From an uncultured Lachnospiraceae bacterium (GTDB taxonomy: Bacteria; Bacillota; Clostridia; Lachnospirales; Lachnospiraceae), in the NCBI GenBank assembly GCA_934371475.1, contig CAKRNX010000058.1, positions 1 through 12,489 of the forward strand: 12,489 nt of DNA, read 5' to 3'. The notes under the pieces were generated by a model. The model worked only from the letters and a program-made list of their open reading frames with translations. It was not told the origin of the DNA and searched no databases. Every line of letters starts with the position of its first letter. Within the stretch, counting starts at the first letter, position 1. Position numbers and translations under genes: made by a program. This document shows, in pieces, positions 7,187 to 12,489 of this stretch.

Positions 7187-8683
7187 TTATTCATGTGCGT
7201 ACCAGATTGCTTTCGCCTTGGTGTACAGCTCCAGCGAACGGGCGCCGCACTCCCTTCCCCAGCCGCTCTCTTTGTAGCCGCCGAACGGGCTTGCGTAATC
7301 ATAGCATCCGTAGCGGTTGATAAAGATCTGGCCTGCCTGAAGCGCATTGGCCACTCTCTGTGTTCTGGCCACATCGTTTGTCCAGAAGCCTGCTGCCAGT
7401 CCATACGGAGAATCATTGGCGATTGCCACCGCTTCTTCTTCTGTCTCAAACGGGATCACAACCAGCACCGGTCCGAAAATCTCTTCTCTTGCCACACGCA
7501 TCTGATTGTTGCAGTCTGCAAAAATTGTCGGATCAATAAAGTAGCCGTCTGCATTGCTGCCTTCGGTATTCCGTCCGCCACCGCAGATCAGGCGTCCGCC
7601 CTCGCTCTTTCCGATCTCAATATAGTTCATAATCGAATCAAAGTGTTCTTTGGAAACCTGTGCGCCCTGATCATTGGACGGATCGAACGGATCTCCCACT
7701 TTCCATTTCTTTGCACGCTCTGCCAGGCCCTCCAGCACTTTGTCGTATATACCCTTCTGAACCAGCAGACGGGTCGGTTCGGAACATTTCTCGCCCTTTC
7801 CTGAGAACATGGCTACAAATGAACGGTCGATCGCATAAGCCAGATCCGGCGCATCATCGAAAATAATGTTTGCTGATTTACCGCCCAGCTCCAGGCTGAC
7901 TGTTTTAAGGTTGGAGTCGGCTGAATCATGAACCAGCTTGCGCCCTACGCTTGTGCTTCCTGTAAACGCCACTTTATCCACTTTTGGATGGCGGGTAATG
8001 AAAGAACCGATAGAACCTCTTCCTACGATCAGGTTCATGACACCCGGAGGAAGAAGCTGTGATTCATGAATAATCTCAAACAGCCGTACCAATGAGAAAG
8101 AGGTAAAGCTGGACGGTTTAATCACGATAGTATTGCCTGTCGCCAGTGCCGGAGCCAGCTTATATCCTGCCATATCCATCGGATAATTCCAGGGAATAAT
8201 CTGGCCGCATACGCCCACCGGCTCTCTGCGTGTATAGGAAAAATAGCCATTGGATACCGGGTTGACTTCTCCGTAAATTTTATCGACCCATCCTGAATAG
8301 TAATCCAGGAAATCTGCTACGTTTGTCACATCTTCACACGACTCTGTGAACAGTTTTCCGTTGTCCATGGTCTCCAGCGTGGCCAGCTCCGCTATATGCT
8401 CTCTGACCAAAACAGCCAGTTTGCGCATGATAATTCCGCGCTCCTTCTGAGAAATGCTGTGGGTCCACGGTCCATTGTCAAACGCATCTCTTGCAGCTTC
8501 CACCGCCAGGTTCACGTCTTCTTCATCCGCGCATTTCAGTTTGCCGATCACCTTTCCGGTAGCCGGGTTTACGGACTCCAGCTCAGGACCGTTTCCTTCC
8601 TTCCACTGTCCGCCAATGTATTGTGACTTTGTGTCTTTCAGCCAATTCTGCGCCCATTCCATTAAAGGTTTTACTTCTGCCAT
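7187..8683 (-). CDS. NAD(P)-dependent aldehyde dehydrogenase
   Basis: A full-length ALDH-superfamily enzyme of 498 residues with AAAGGAG 6 nt before the ATG. Visible landmarks are PWNYP with Asn166 of the oxyanion hole, Lys189 (VIKPSS), the cofactor loop FTGSTSVG (240-247), general base Glu265 in LELGGK, nucleophile Cys300 in GEKCSEPTR, and EIFGPV (401-406). It should oxidise an aldehyde to the acid in the cytosol. The architecture is closest by eye to the betaine-aldehyde/gamma-aminobutyraldehyde and general ALDH groups. Around the nucleophile the usual GQxCxAxxR becomes GEKCSEPTR, which adds two acidic residues near the catalytic thiol. It is followed by the alcohol dehydrogenase and lies 169 bp downstream of lyase 2 without a clear promoter of its own, so the three may form one transcript. 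Confidence 0.94.
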   Translation of the reverse strand: MAEVKPLMEWAQNWLKDTKSQYIGGQWKEGNGPELESVNPATGKVIGKLKCADEEDVNLAVEAARDAFDNGPWTHSISQKERGIIMRKLAVLVREHIAELATLETMDNGKLFTESCEDVTNVADFLDYYSGWVDKIYGEVNPVSNGYFSYTRREPVGVCGQIIPWNYPMDMAGYKLAPALATGNTIVIKPSSFTSFSLVRLFEIIHESQLLPPGVMNLIVGRGSIGSFITRHPKVDKVAFTGSTSVGRKLVHDSADSNLKTVSLELGGKSANIIFDDAPDLAYAIDRSFVAMFSGKGEKCSEPTRLLVQKGIYDKVLEGLAERAKKWKVGDPFDPSNDQGAQVSKEHFDSIMNYIEIGKSEGGRLICGGGRNTEGSNADGYFIDPTIFADCNNQMRVAREEIFGPVLVVIPFETEEEAVAIANDSPYGLAAGFWTNDVARTQRVANALQAGQIFINRYGCYDYASPFGGYKESGWGRECGARSLELYTKAKAIWYAHE

Positions 8684-8852
8684 ACGTTTCTCCTTTCGTT
8701 CTGTTCATTCTTCTTTTTTCTATCCCGATCGTCCTCTCCATCACGGTACTGGCATACCATTTCCCCCGGACGACTGATATTCTGTCTCTGAAAACCGTTC
8801 TGCGGTTCCCTCGTTCAAGGATACCCCGGTATCCTTAAATCAGATCCACACA
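8684..8852. other. Gap between lyase 2 and aldehyde dehydrogenase
   Basis: This 169-base gap holds no gene. It contains a strong palindrome (8817-8836) and a smaller inverted repeat, AACCG/CGGTT, at 8793-8807. On the minus strand the smaller one is followed by a short TT-C stretch, a weak terminator-like arrangement. I see no convincing -10/-35 pair for the aldehyde dehydrogenase gene. Confidence 0.4.
8817..8836. repeat. 20-bp palindrome downstream of lyase 2
   Basis: AAGGATACC at 8817-8825 is the exact reverse complement of GGTATCCTT at 8828-8836, separated by CC. As RNA it gives an 8-bp stem with a 4-nt loop, 16 bases after the lyase 2 stop codon. No U-run follows on the minus strand, so it is either an mRNA 3'-stabilising/processing stem or a protein-binding operator ahead of the dehydrogenase genes. 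Confidence 0.55.
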
Positions 8853-10112
8853 CTACTGATCGTTCTGTTCCTTCAGCTTTCGAATTACCTCCGCCGTACC
8901 TTCCTTCTTAATCCAGGAGGACAGCTTTCCATATCCGTATGTCTCTTTATATTCTGTAATCAGTGCCCCTGCACAATGTGCGTATTTCCGGCATATCTCT
9001 CTGTCCGCCTCCATTCCGGCAATACACTTCTCTCTCAGCAGCCGGATGGAATGCCGCAGCATCGATATGCTGTCCATCAGCAGAAAGCCCATCAGTTCTT
9101 CCCACAGGTTAATATAGGTTTCGCCGCCTTCCAGGCAGCTCTGGATCACTGTATCATTGCCTGTAATCAGCATATTGCACTGGATCATCATCTCCGGCAG
9201 CACCGGATTGACCTTGCCCGGGAAAAAGGAAGATCCCGCCTGCAGCGCCGGGAGCTTCAGCTCCATCAGCCCTGTCTCCGGTCCCGAGGAAAGCAGCCTC
9301 AGATCCCTGGAAAACTTTGACAGAATAGCTGCGCACATCCTCACCTGACCGGAAAGCTCTGTCAAATCATCCGGGTACTGTGCGGCGTCATACGGATCCG
9401 GCCGCCAGATATAATCGCGCCCTGTCACCTCGTCCAGCTCCTCCAGGATCACCTCCCGGTAGCTGTCTGTAGAACCTGTCCCGCTGCCGATCACTGTCCA
9501 TCCCAGATTGATCTCGCGCATCCTATCCCGACATTTTAACAGCGCCTCTTTTTTTCTCTCCAACGCTGATGTCTGCGCATCCAGCAGAGCCGACAGCCTG
9601 ACTTTCATGCCATCCTGCCAGCAAGTGCGGGCGATTGTATCGATCCCCTCAAACTCCCTGCTCTTTTTTCGAAGACATTCGATCATCTGATCCAATTCTT
9701 TTGTCAGATCGGCTGTCATCGAACTTAACGCAATCCGAAGACTGGTATGACATACATCTGAGGTAGACTGACAAAAGTTGATATCATCCACCGGCTGTAC
9801 CTCTCCTCCGGCCAGTGCGGCAAGTACCTCATTCATGTTCATGTTCAGACCGATCCCGCCGCCGCCGTGGAATACATCTACCGGGAATTGCTCCAGGTGG
9901 CCACCGTCTATAATCTCCTGACAGGCTCTGCCGATCCGTTCTGTTTTCTCCTGACTTAACTGCCCAGCCCGCTCGTTTGCCCTGGCACACGCCCATTTCA
10001 CCTGTGCCATTGCCCGGATATACTCCGGATAGCCGCTCAGCTGTTTCCCGGAAAATGACATATTCTCCCGTGTTTTTCTGGTCTGTTCTCCGTAAAGTAT
10101 TTTCTCCTCCAT
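8853..10112 (-). CDS. Aspartase/fumarase-superfamily lyase 2 (diverged paralogue)
   Basis: The ATG at 10110-10112 is preferred because AGGTGA lies 5 nt upstream, giving 419 residues; an in-frame ATG at 10145 would add 11 residues but has no ribosome site. Landmarks: LYGEQTRK near the start, KWACARAN (39-46), GGGGIGLNMNMNEV (83-96), QSTSD (115-119), ARTCWQDG (161-168) and the catalytic loop GSSFFPGKVNP (293-303) with Ser294, Lys300 and Asn302. It is therefore a probable carbon-nitrogen (or carbon-sulfur) lyase. Compared with Bacillus AspB, Thr101 becomes Ile87, Asn142 becomes Ser118, His188 becomes Cys164 and Met321 becomes Phe, so it is unlikely to be an aspartase. The N-terminus is short for the family. 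It lies upstream of the ALDH-ADH pair on the same strand and shares the Cys substitution with lyase 1. The substrate is unknown; an ergothionase-like trimethylamine elimination is the leading guess. Confidence 0.85.
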   Translation of the reverse strand: MEEKILYGEQTRKTRENMSFSGKQLSGYPEYIRAMAQVKWACARANERAGQLSQEKTERIGRACQEIIDGGHLEQFPVDVFHGGGGIGLNMNMNEVLAALAGGEVQPVDDINFCQSTSDVCHTSLRIALSSMTADLTKELDQMIECLRKKSREFEGIDTIARTCWQDGMKVRLSALLDAQTSALERKKEALLKCRDRMREINLGWTVIGSGTGSTDSYREVILEELDEVTGRDYIWRPDPYDAAQYPDDLTELSGQVRMCAAILSKFSRDLRLLSSGPETGLMELKLPALQAGSSFFPGKVNPVLPEMMIQCNMLITGNDTVIQSCLEGGETYINLWEELMGFLLMDSISMLRHSIRLLREKCIAGMEADREICRKYAHCAGALITEYKETYGYGKLSSWIKKEGTAEVIRKLKEQNDQ

Positions 10113-10178
10113 CACTCTCACCTGCCATTCTTCTGTCTCTGACATTTCGAATTATGCACTTATATTTCATGTCTATGT

Positions 10179-10203
10179 AAAGCGGACATTCGCAATCCGC
10201 TTT
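10179..10203 (-). ncRNA. Perfect 8-bp stem-loop in the lyase 2 leader
   Basis: AAAGCGGA at 10179-10186 pairs exactly with TCCGCTTT at 10196-10203 around a 9-base loop. If lyase 2 is transcribed from the promoter near 10530, this hairpin lies in its leader, 66 bases before the start codon. It is not followed by a U-run. It may be a cis-acting leader element or part of a repeated intergenic element. Confidence 0.4.
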
Positions 10204-10208
10204 CGCTG

Positions 10209-10247
10209 CCTGCTCATGAATGCAGTCGCTCCGCAACTGCCAGCAGG
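10209..10247. ncRNA. Nested stem-loop next to the first leader hairpin
   Basis: The outer arms are CCTGC (10209-10213) and GCAGG (10243-10247). The inner arms are GCAGT (10222-10226) and ACTGC (10236-10240) around a 9-base loop. An alternative pairing, GCTCC (10228-10232) with GGAGC (10246-10250), is followed on the plus strand by TTTT. The function is unknown. Confidence 0.35.
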
Positions 10248-10507
10248 AGCTTTTCACTTCCACTGACATAAGCATCCCCTGACCCACCGCTTAGTGCTCT
10301 GCGCACCTCTGTATCCATACTCTGTTTCTGGCCATCTGCAGAAGCAGAGGACATCTCACATCCGATATTTCCCTGTTATCTGTTACTTTTCGTTATATTT
10401 TATTATTGTATCCGCAATTATCTTTCTCTGGACTTTTTATTTTTCTGTCCTTTTTTTCAAATCAGGCTCTAAATCATCGTCATTTTTCGCCTGTTTCTAA
10501 CGCTAAT

Positions 10508-10536
10508 TTGTTCCGCTCTTTTTTAGTTCGTATTAT
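10508..10536 (+). promoter_or_regulatory. Candidate promoter for the M20 peptidase gene
   Basis: TTGTTC (10508-10513) and TATTAT (10531-10536) are separated by 17 bases. The -10 falls inside the first operator-like site. The predicted leader is long, about 195 nt. The -35 is weak, so this is tentative. Confidence 0.35.
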
Positions 10537-10560
10537 GAACATATCATTCGTATAGTGAAC
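10526..10560. promoter_or_regulatory. Tandem 15-bp operator-like sites, 20-bp period
   Basis: GTTCGTATTATGAAC at 10526-10540 is nearly palindromic (six of seven pairs). ATTCGTATAGTGAAC at 10546-10560 is a second copy matching 12 of 15 positions, exactly 20 bp (two helical turns) away. The region overlaps promoter candidates for both strands. This is typical of a site where a dimeric or tetrameric regulator binds cooperatively; the GTTCG...GAAC form resembles operators of some IclR-family proteins such as PobR/PcaU. The neighbouring IclR-family protein is a candidate binder, but no similar site appears at its own promoter. Confidence 0.5.
10532..10559 (-). promoter_or_regulatory. Candidate promoter for lyase 2
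   Basis: On the minus strand TTCACT (10554-10559) and CATAAT (10532-10537) are 16 bases apart, matching consensus at four and five of six positions. Both hexamers lie within the tandem sites. Transcription would start near 10525 and give a leader of about 410 nt carrying the two stem-loops. Confidence 0.35.
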
Positions 10561-10738
10561 ATCTTATGCTGCAATATTAACAACATTTTCTCATTCTGTC
10601 AATATGTTTTGTGCATGTTAATTAAATAGCAAAGTCCACATCAATTTTTGTTGTTTTTTTTCACGGAAATCTCTAAAATAGTCTCGCAAGATATATGCAT
10701 ATCGCGCATCAGATGAATAGGAGAAAGGAGTTCCTTTT

Positions 10739-11926
10739 ATGTCTAATAAAGCTTGTGAATATTCTGAAAATTCATTTTTTCTGTTGCATGAAGAAGAGCT
10801 GCTCTCGCTTCTTGAAGCACTCTGCCATATCCCCGCACCTTCCGGTCATGAAGAACAGCGCGCCGCTTTCATTCAGCGCTGGCTCCTGGAACAGTGCAGT
10901 CTTCCCTCCCGCATGGACGACGCCAAAAATGTGCTGGTAGAATTTCCGGGTGCTTCCGGCGGCGATACCAACCGCGCAAAAAAATCGATATCGGACGGAA
11001 TCCTGTTATTCACCGCACACACTGATACTGTATTTCCGGATACTGACCCGATGCCTGTTGTGCGGACATCAGAACGCATCAGCAGCCCCGGCGTGGGAGA
11101 CGACACCGCCTGTACGGCCATCCTGATGATCTTTCTGAAATATAAAAAGCGGGAGCTTTCCTCCTGCCCGCATCCACTCCTGTTCGCATTTAATTCCTGC
11201 GAGGAGGGACTGGGCAACCTGAAAGGCTCCCGCCAGATTATGCATGATTATGGTTCCCGCATTCGGGAAATGACCTCCTTTGACGGAGGTGTGCGCGGAA
11301 TCTGCAACCGAGCCGTCGGCTCGCTGCGATACCGCATTTTGATCCGTACCAGAGGCGGACATTCTTACAATAATTTTGGCAGCCCTAACGCCATTGAAGC
11401 ACAGTGCTCTCTGATCAGCCGCCTCTATCAGATGAGGTTGCCAGATCAGGGCCGCAATACCTTCAATGTGGGCGTCATAGAAGGCGGTACATCTGTCAAC
11501 ACCATCGCCCAGTCCTGTTCCTGCCTGTTTGAATACCGCTCGGACACCAGGGAAAGCCTGGCCGCCATGGACGCATGGTTTCACGATACTCTGAAACAGT
11601 TTCAGGCGCAGCGCCCCGGTATTGCCCTGGATTTTGAACTTATAGGAGAACGTCCCTGCTCCGGTGATGTTGATCCTGATTATATGCGCAAACTGACCGG
11701 ACGGGCCCTCTCCAGTATGCGCCGTTTCAGTGACAGTGATCCTTTGATCGGTTCCGGCTCCACCGACTGCAACATCCCGCTCTCCCTTGGTATTCCGGCT
11801 ATCTGCTTCGGAGGTCTGTTAGGTGATGGCGTCCACACGCGAGAGGAGTACGTGTCAATTCCCCTTCTTCTGCAGATGGCGAAGATCATAGAGAACTATC
11901 TGACAGTCTCTATCTCTGCGCCATAA
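10739..11926 (+). CDS. M20-family zinc metallopeptidase/deacylase (PepT-like)
   Basis: A 395-residue cytosolic M20 hydrolase; AAAGGAG lies 8 nt before the ATG. The di-zinc site is complete: His94 and Asp96 (AHTDT), bridging Asp121 (GVGDD), catalytic Glu155 and ligand Glu156 (CEEG), Asp182 (SFDGG) and His366 (GVHTREEY). The inserted dimerisation domain spans about 190-305 and includes TRGGHSY with His208. Such enzymes cleave short peptides or remove acyl groups from amino acids. The SGHEEQ opening and GIPAICFG ending resemble PepT-like tripeptidases. It is divergent from lyase 2 and shares the tandem operator-like sites, so it may belong to the same regulon, for example releasing an amino-acid derivative from a conjugate. 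A general peptidase role is equally possible. Confidence 0.92.
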   Translation: MSNKACEYSENSFFLLHEEELLSLLEALCHIPAPSGHEEQRAAFIQRWLLEQCSLPSRMDDAKNVLVEFPGASGGDTNRAKKSISDGILLFTAHTDTVFPDTDPMPVVRTSERISSPGVGDDTACTAILMIFLKYKKRELSSCPHPLLFAFNSCEEGLGNLKGSRQIMHDYGSRIREMTSFDGGVRGICNRAVGSLRYRILIRTRGGHSYNNFGSPNAIEAQCSLISRLYQMRLPDQGRNTFNVGVIEGGTSVNTIAQSCSCLFEYRSDTRESLAAMDAWFHDTLKQFQAQRPGIALDFELIGERPCSGDVDPDYMRKLTGRALSSMRRFSDSDPLIGSGSTDCNIPLSLGIPAICFGGLLGDGVHTREEYVSIPLLLQMAKIIENYLTVSISAP

Positions 11927-11949
11927 TATCTATCGGCTATCGATTGCTC

Positions 11950-11976
11950 CGGCATGATTGCTGAGAGATTATGCCG
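11950..11976. terminator. Possible bidirectional stem between convergent genes
   Basis: CGGCAT (11950-11955) pairs with ATGCCG (11971-11976) around a 15-base loop, overlapping the last codons of the ABC gene. It lies between the convergent M20 and ABC exporter genes. There is no U-run, so it is a weak terminator candidate. Confidence 0.25.
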
Positions 11977-12489
11977 TAATACTATTACCGGTATACAGCT
12001 GATAGTATTTTCCTTTCTGCTCCAGCAGCTCCTCATGCGTTCCGCGCTCGATGATGCGGCCCTGCTCCAGTACCATAATACAGTCGCTGTTTTTAACTGT
12101 AGACAGTCGGTGTGCAATGACAAATGTGGTTCGTCCCTTCATCAGGCGATCCATACCTTCCTGTACAATACGCTCCGTTCTCGTATCAATGGAGCTGGTC
12201 GCCTCATCCAAGATCAGCACCGGCGGATCCGCGATGGCTGCTCTGGCAATCGAGAGCAGCTGTCTCTGTCCCTGGCTTAAATTGCCGCCGTTGCCGGTGA
12301 GCACCGTCTGATAGCCCTCGGGAAGCTGTCTGATAAATCCGTCCGCATTAGCCAGTTTCGCCGCTGCAATCACTTCTTCTTCCGTGGCATCCAGCTTTCC
12401 AAACCGGATATTTTCCATTACTGTTCCTGTGAAAAGATTCGTATCCTGAAGTACCATTCCAAGAGAATGACGGAGATCTGCTTTTTTGA
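11969..12489 (-). CDS. ABC exporter, C-terminal ATPase portion (cut by window edge)
   Basis: The frame is open to the window edge; the start and Walker A motif lie outside. Visible parts are the Q-loop (GMVLQDTNLF), signature LSQGQRQLLSIARA, Walker B VLILDEATSSID, the H-loop AHRLSTV, and the usual GTHEELLEQKGKYYQLY ending. The D-loop and H-loop sequence and the GTHEELL tail are characteristic of fused exporters (MsbA/LmrA/MdlB-like), with membrane segments preceding the ATPase, so the missing N-terminal part should be a six-helix membrane domain. These act as dimers, often from a pair of adjacent genes, exporting drugs, lipids or peptides. It ends 42 bp from the convergent M20 gene and has no obvious link to the catabolic genes. 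Confidence 0.93.
   Translation of the reverse strand, partial: KKADLRHSLGMVLQDTNLFTGTVMENIRFGKLDATEEEVIAAAKLANADGFIRQLPEGYQTVLTGNGGNLSQGQRQLLSIARAAIADPPVLILDEATSSIDTRTERIVQEGMDRLMKGRTTFVIAHRLSTVKNSDCIMVLEQGRIIERGTHEELLEQKGKYYQLYTGNSITA

Larger units (their letters stand above)
10113..10738. other. Divergent intergenic region between lyase 2 and M20 peptidase
   Basis: This 626-base region has two parts. From 10113 to about 10330 it is GC-rich and folds into at least two perfect stem-loops (10179-10203, 10209-10247). From about 10340 to 10720 it is strongly AT-rich and carries overlapping divergent promoter candidates and a tandem 15-bp site (10526-10560). An open frame reading from 10287 on the minus strand crosses the hairpins, but has no family likeness and runs into lyase 2 in another frame. 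No riboswitch class that I know (T-box, glycine, SAM, cobalamin) is recognisable. Confidence 0.5.

Noticed and set aside
9829..10287. Minus-strand open frame overlapping the hairpins and the start of lyase 2
   Set aside because: It runs in a different frame from lyase 2, has no good ribosome site, resembles no family, and overlaps well-supported coding sequence for most of its length.
10113..10525. Riboswitch or T-box in the lyase 2 leader
   Set aside because: No T-box AGGGTGG-type element or conserved core of the common riboswitch classes is visible; only generic hairpins can be supported.

Overview
The window looks like chromosomal DNA from an anaerobic Firmicute, most likely a gut-type Clostridia/Lachnospiraceae. 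The basis is strong AGGAGG-type ribosome binding sites on nearly every gene, the protein style (PepT-like M20 peptidase, zinc-ribbon protein with a long acidic tail, exporter ATPase) and a moderate base composition with AT-rich intergenic regions. No RNA genes, CRISPR array, insertion sequence or phage gene is visible. Both window ends cut through genes.

Layout: 1-1613 holds three minus-strand genes in the order cupin, zinc-ribbon/acidic-tail protein, and the first 28 codons of an unidentified gene. They probably start from an extended -10 promoter near 1657-1665. A 378-base gap follows, containing a 12-bp inverted repeat. 1992-5046 is a minus-strand pair: an aspartase/fumarase-superfamily lyase (lyase 1) followed by a BCCT-family betaine-type transporter. 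An IclR-family regulator (5163-5930, plus) is divergent from lyase 1 across a 116-bp promoter region with a palindrome. 6024-8683 holds a zinc alcohol dehydrogenase and an aldehyde dehydrogenase, both minus. 8853-10112 is a second, more diverged aspartase-like lyase (lyase 2), minus. A 626-bp intergenic region with a hairpin block and two 15-bp sites repeated at a 20-bp period separates lyase 2 from a divergent M20 metallopeptidase (10739-11926, plus). The window ends in the C-terminal ATPase of an ABC exporter (minus, truncated by the edge).

Interpretation: from about 3.6 to 10.6 kb the genes read as one catabolic locus with an uptake system, two lyases, an alcohol/aldehyde oxidation pair and a dedicated regulator. 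BCCT carriers move quaternary-ammonium or sulfonium zwitterions. Both lyases keep the superfamily fold and the catalytic serine loop, but have lost residues that bind the primary amine in true aspartases (Thr101 becomes Val/Ile, His188 becomes Cys in both, Asn142 becomes Ser in lyase 2; Bacillus AspB numbering, aligned by hand). With the transporter, this suggests that at least one lyase releases a tertiary amine, most simply trimethylamine, from a betaine, in the manner of ergothionase. That is an inference. The natural substrate, the roles of the ADH/ALDH pair and M20 enzyme, and whether the two lyases act separately or together cannot be settled from the sequence.
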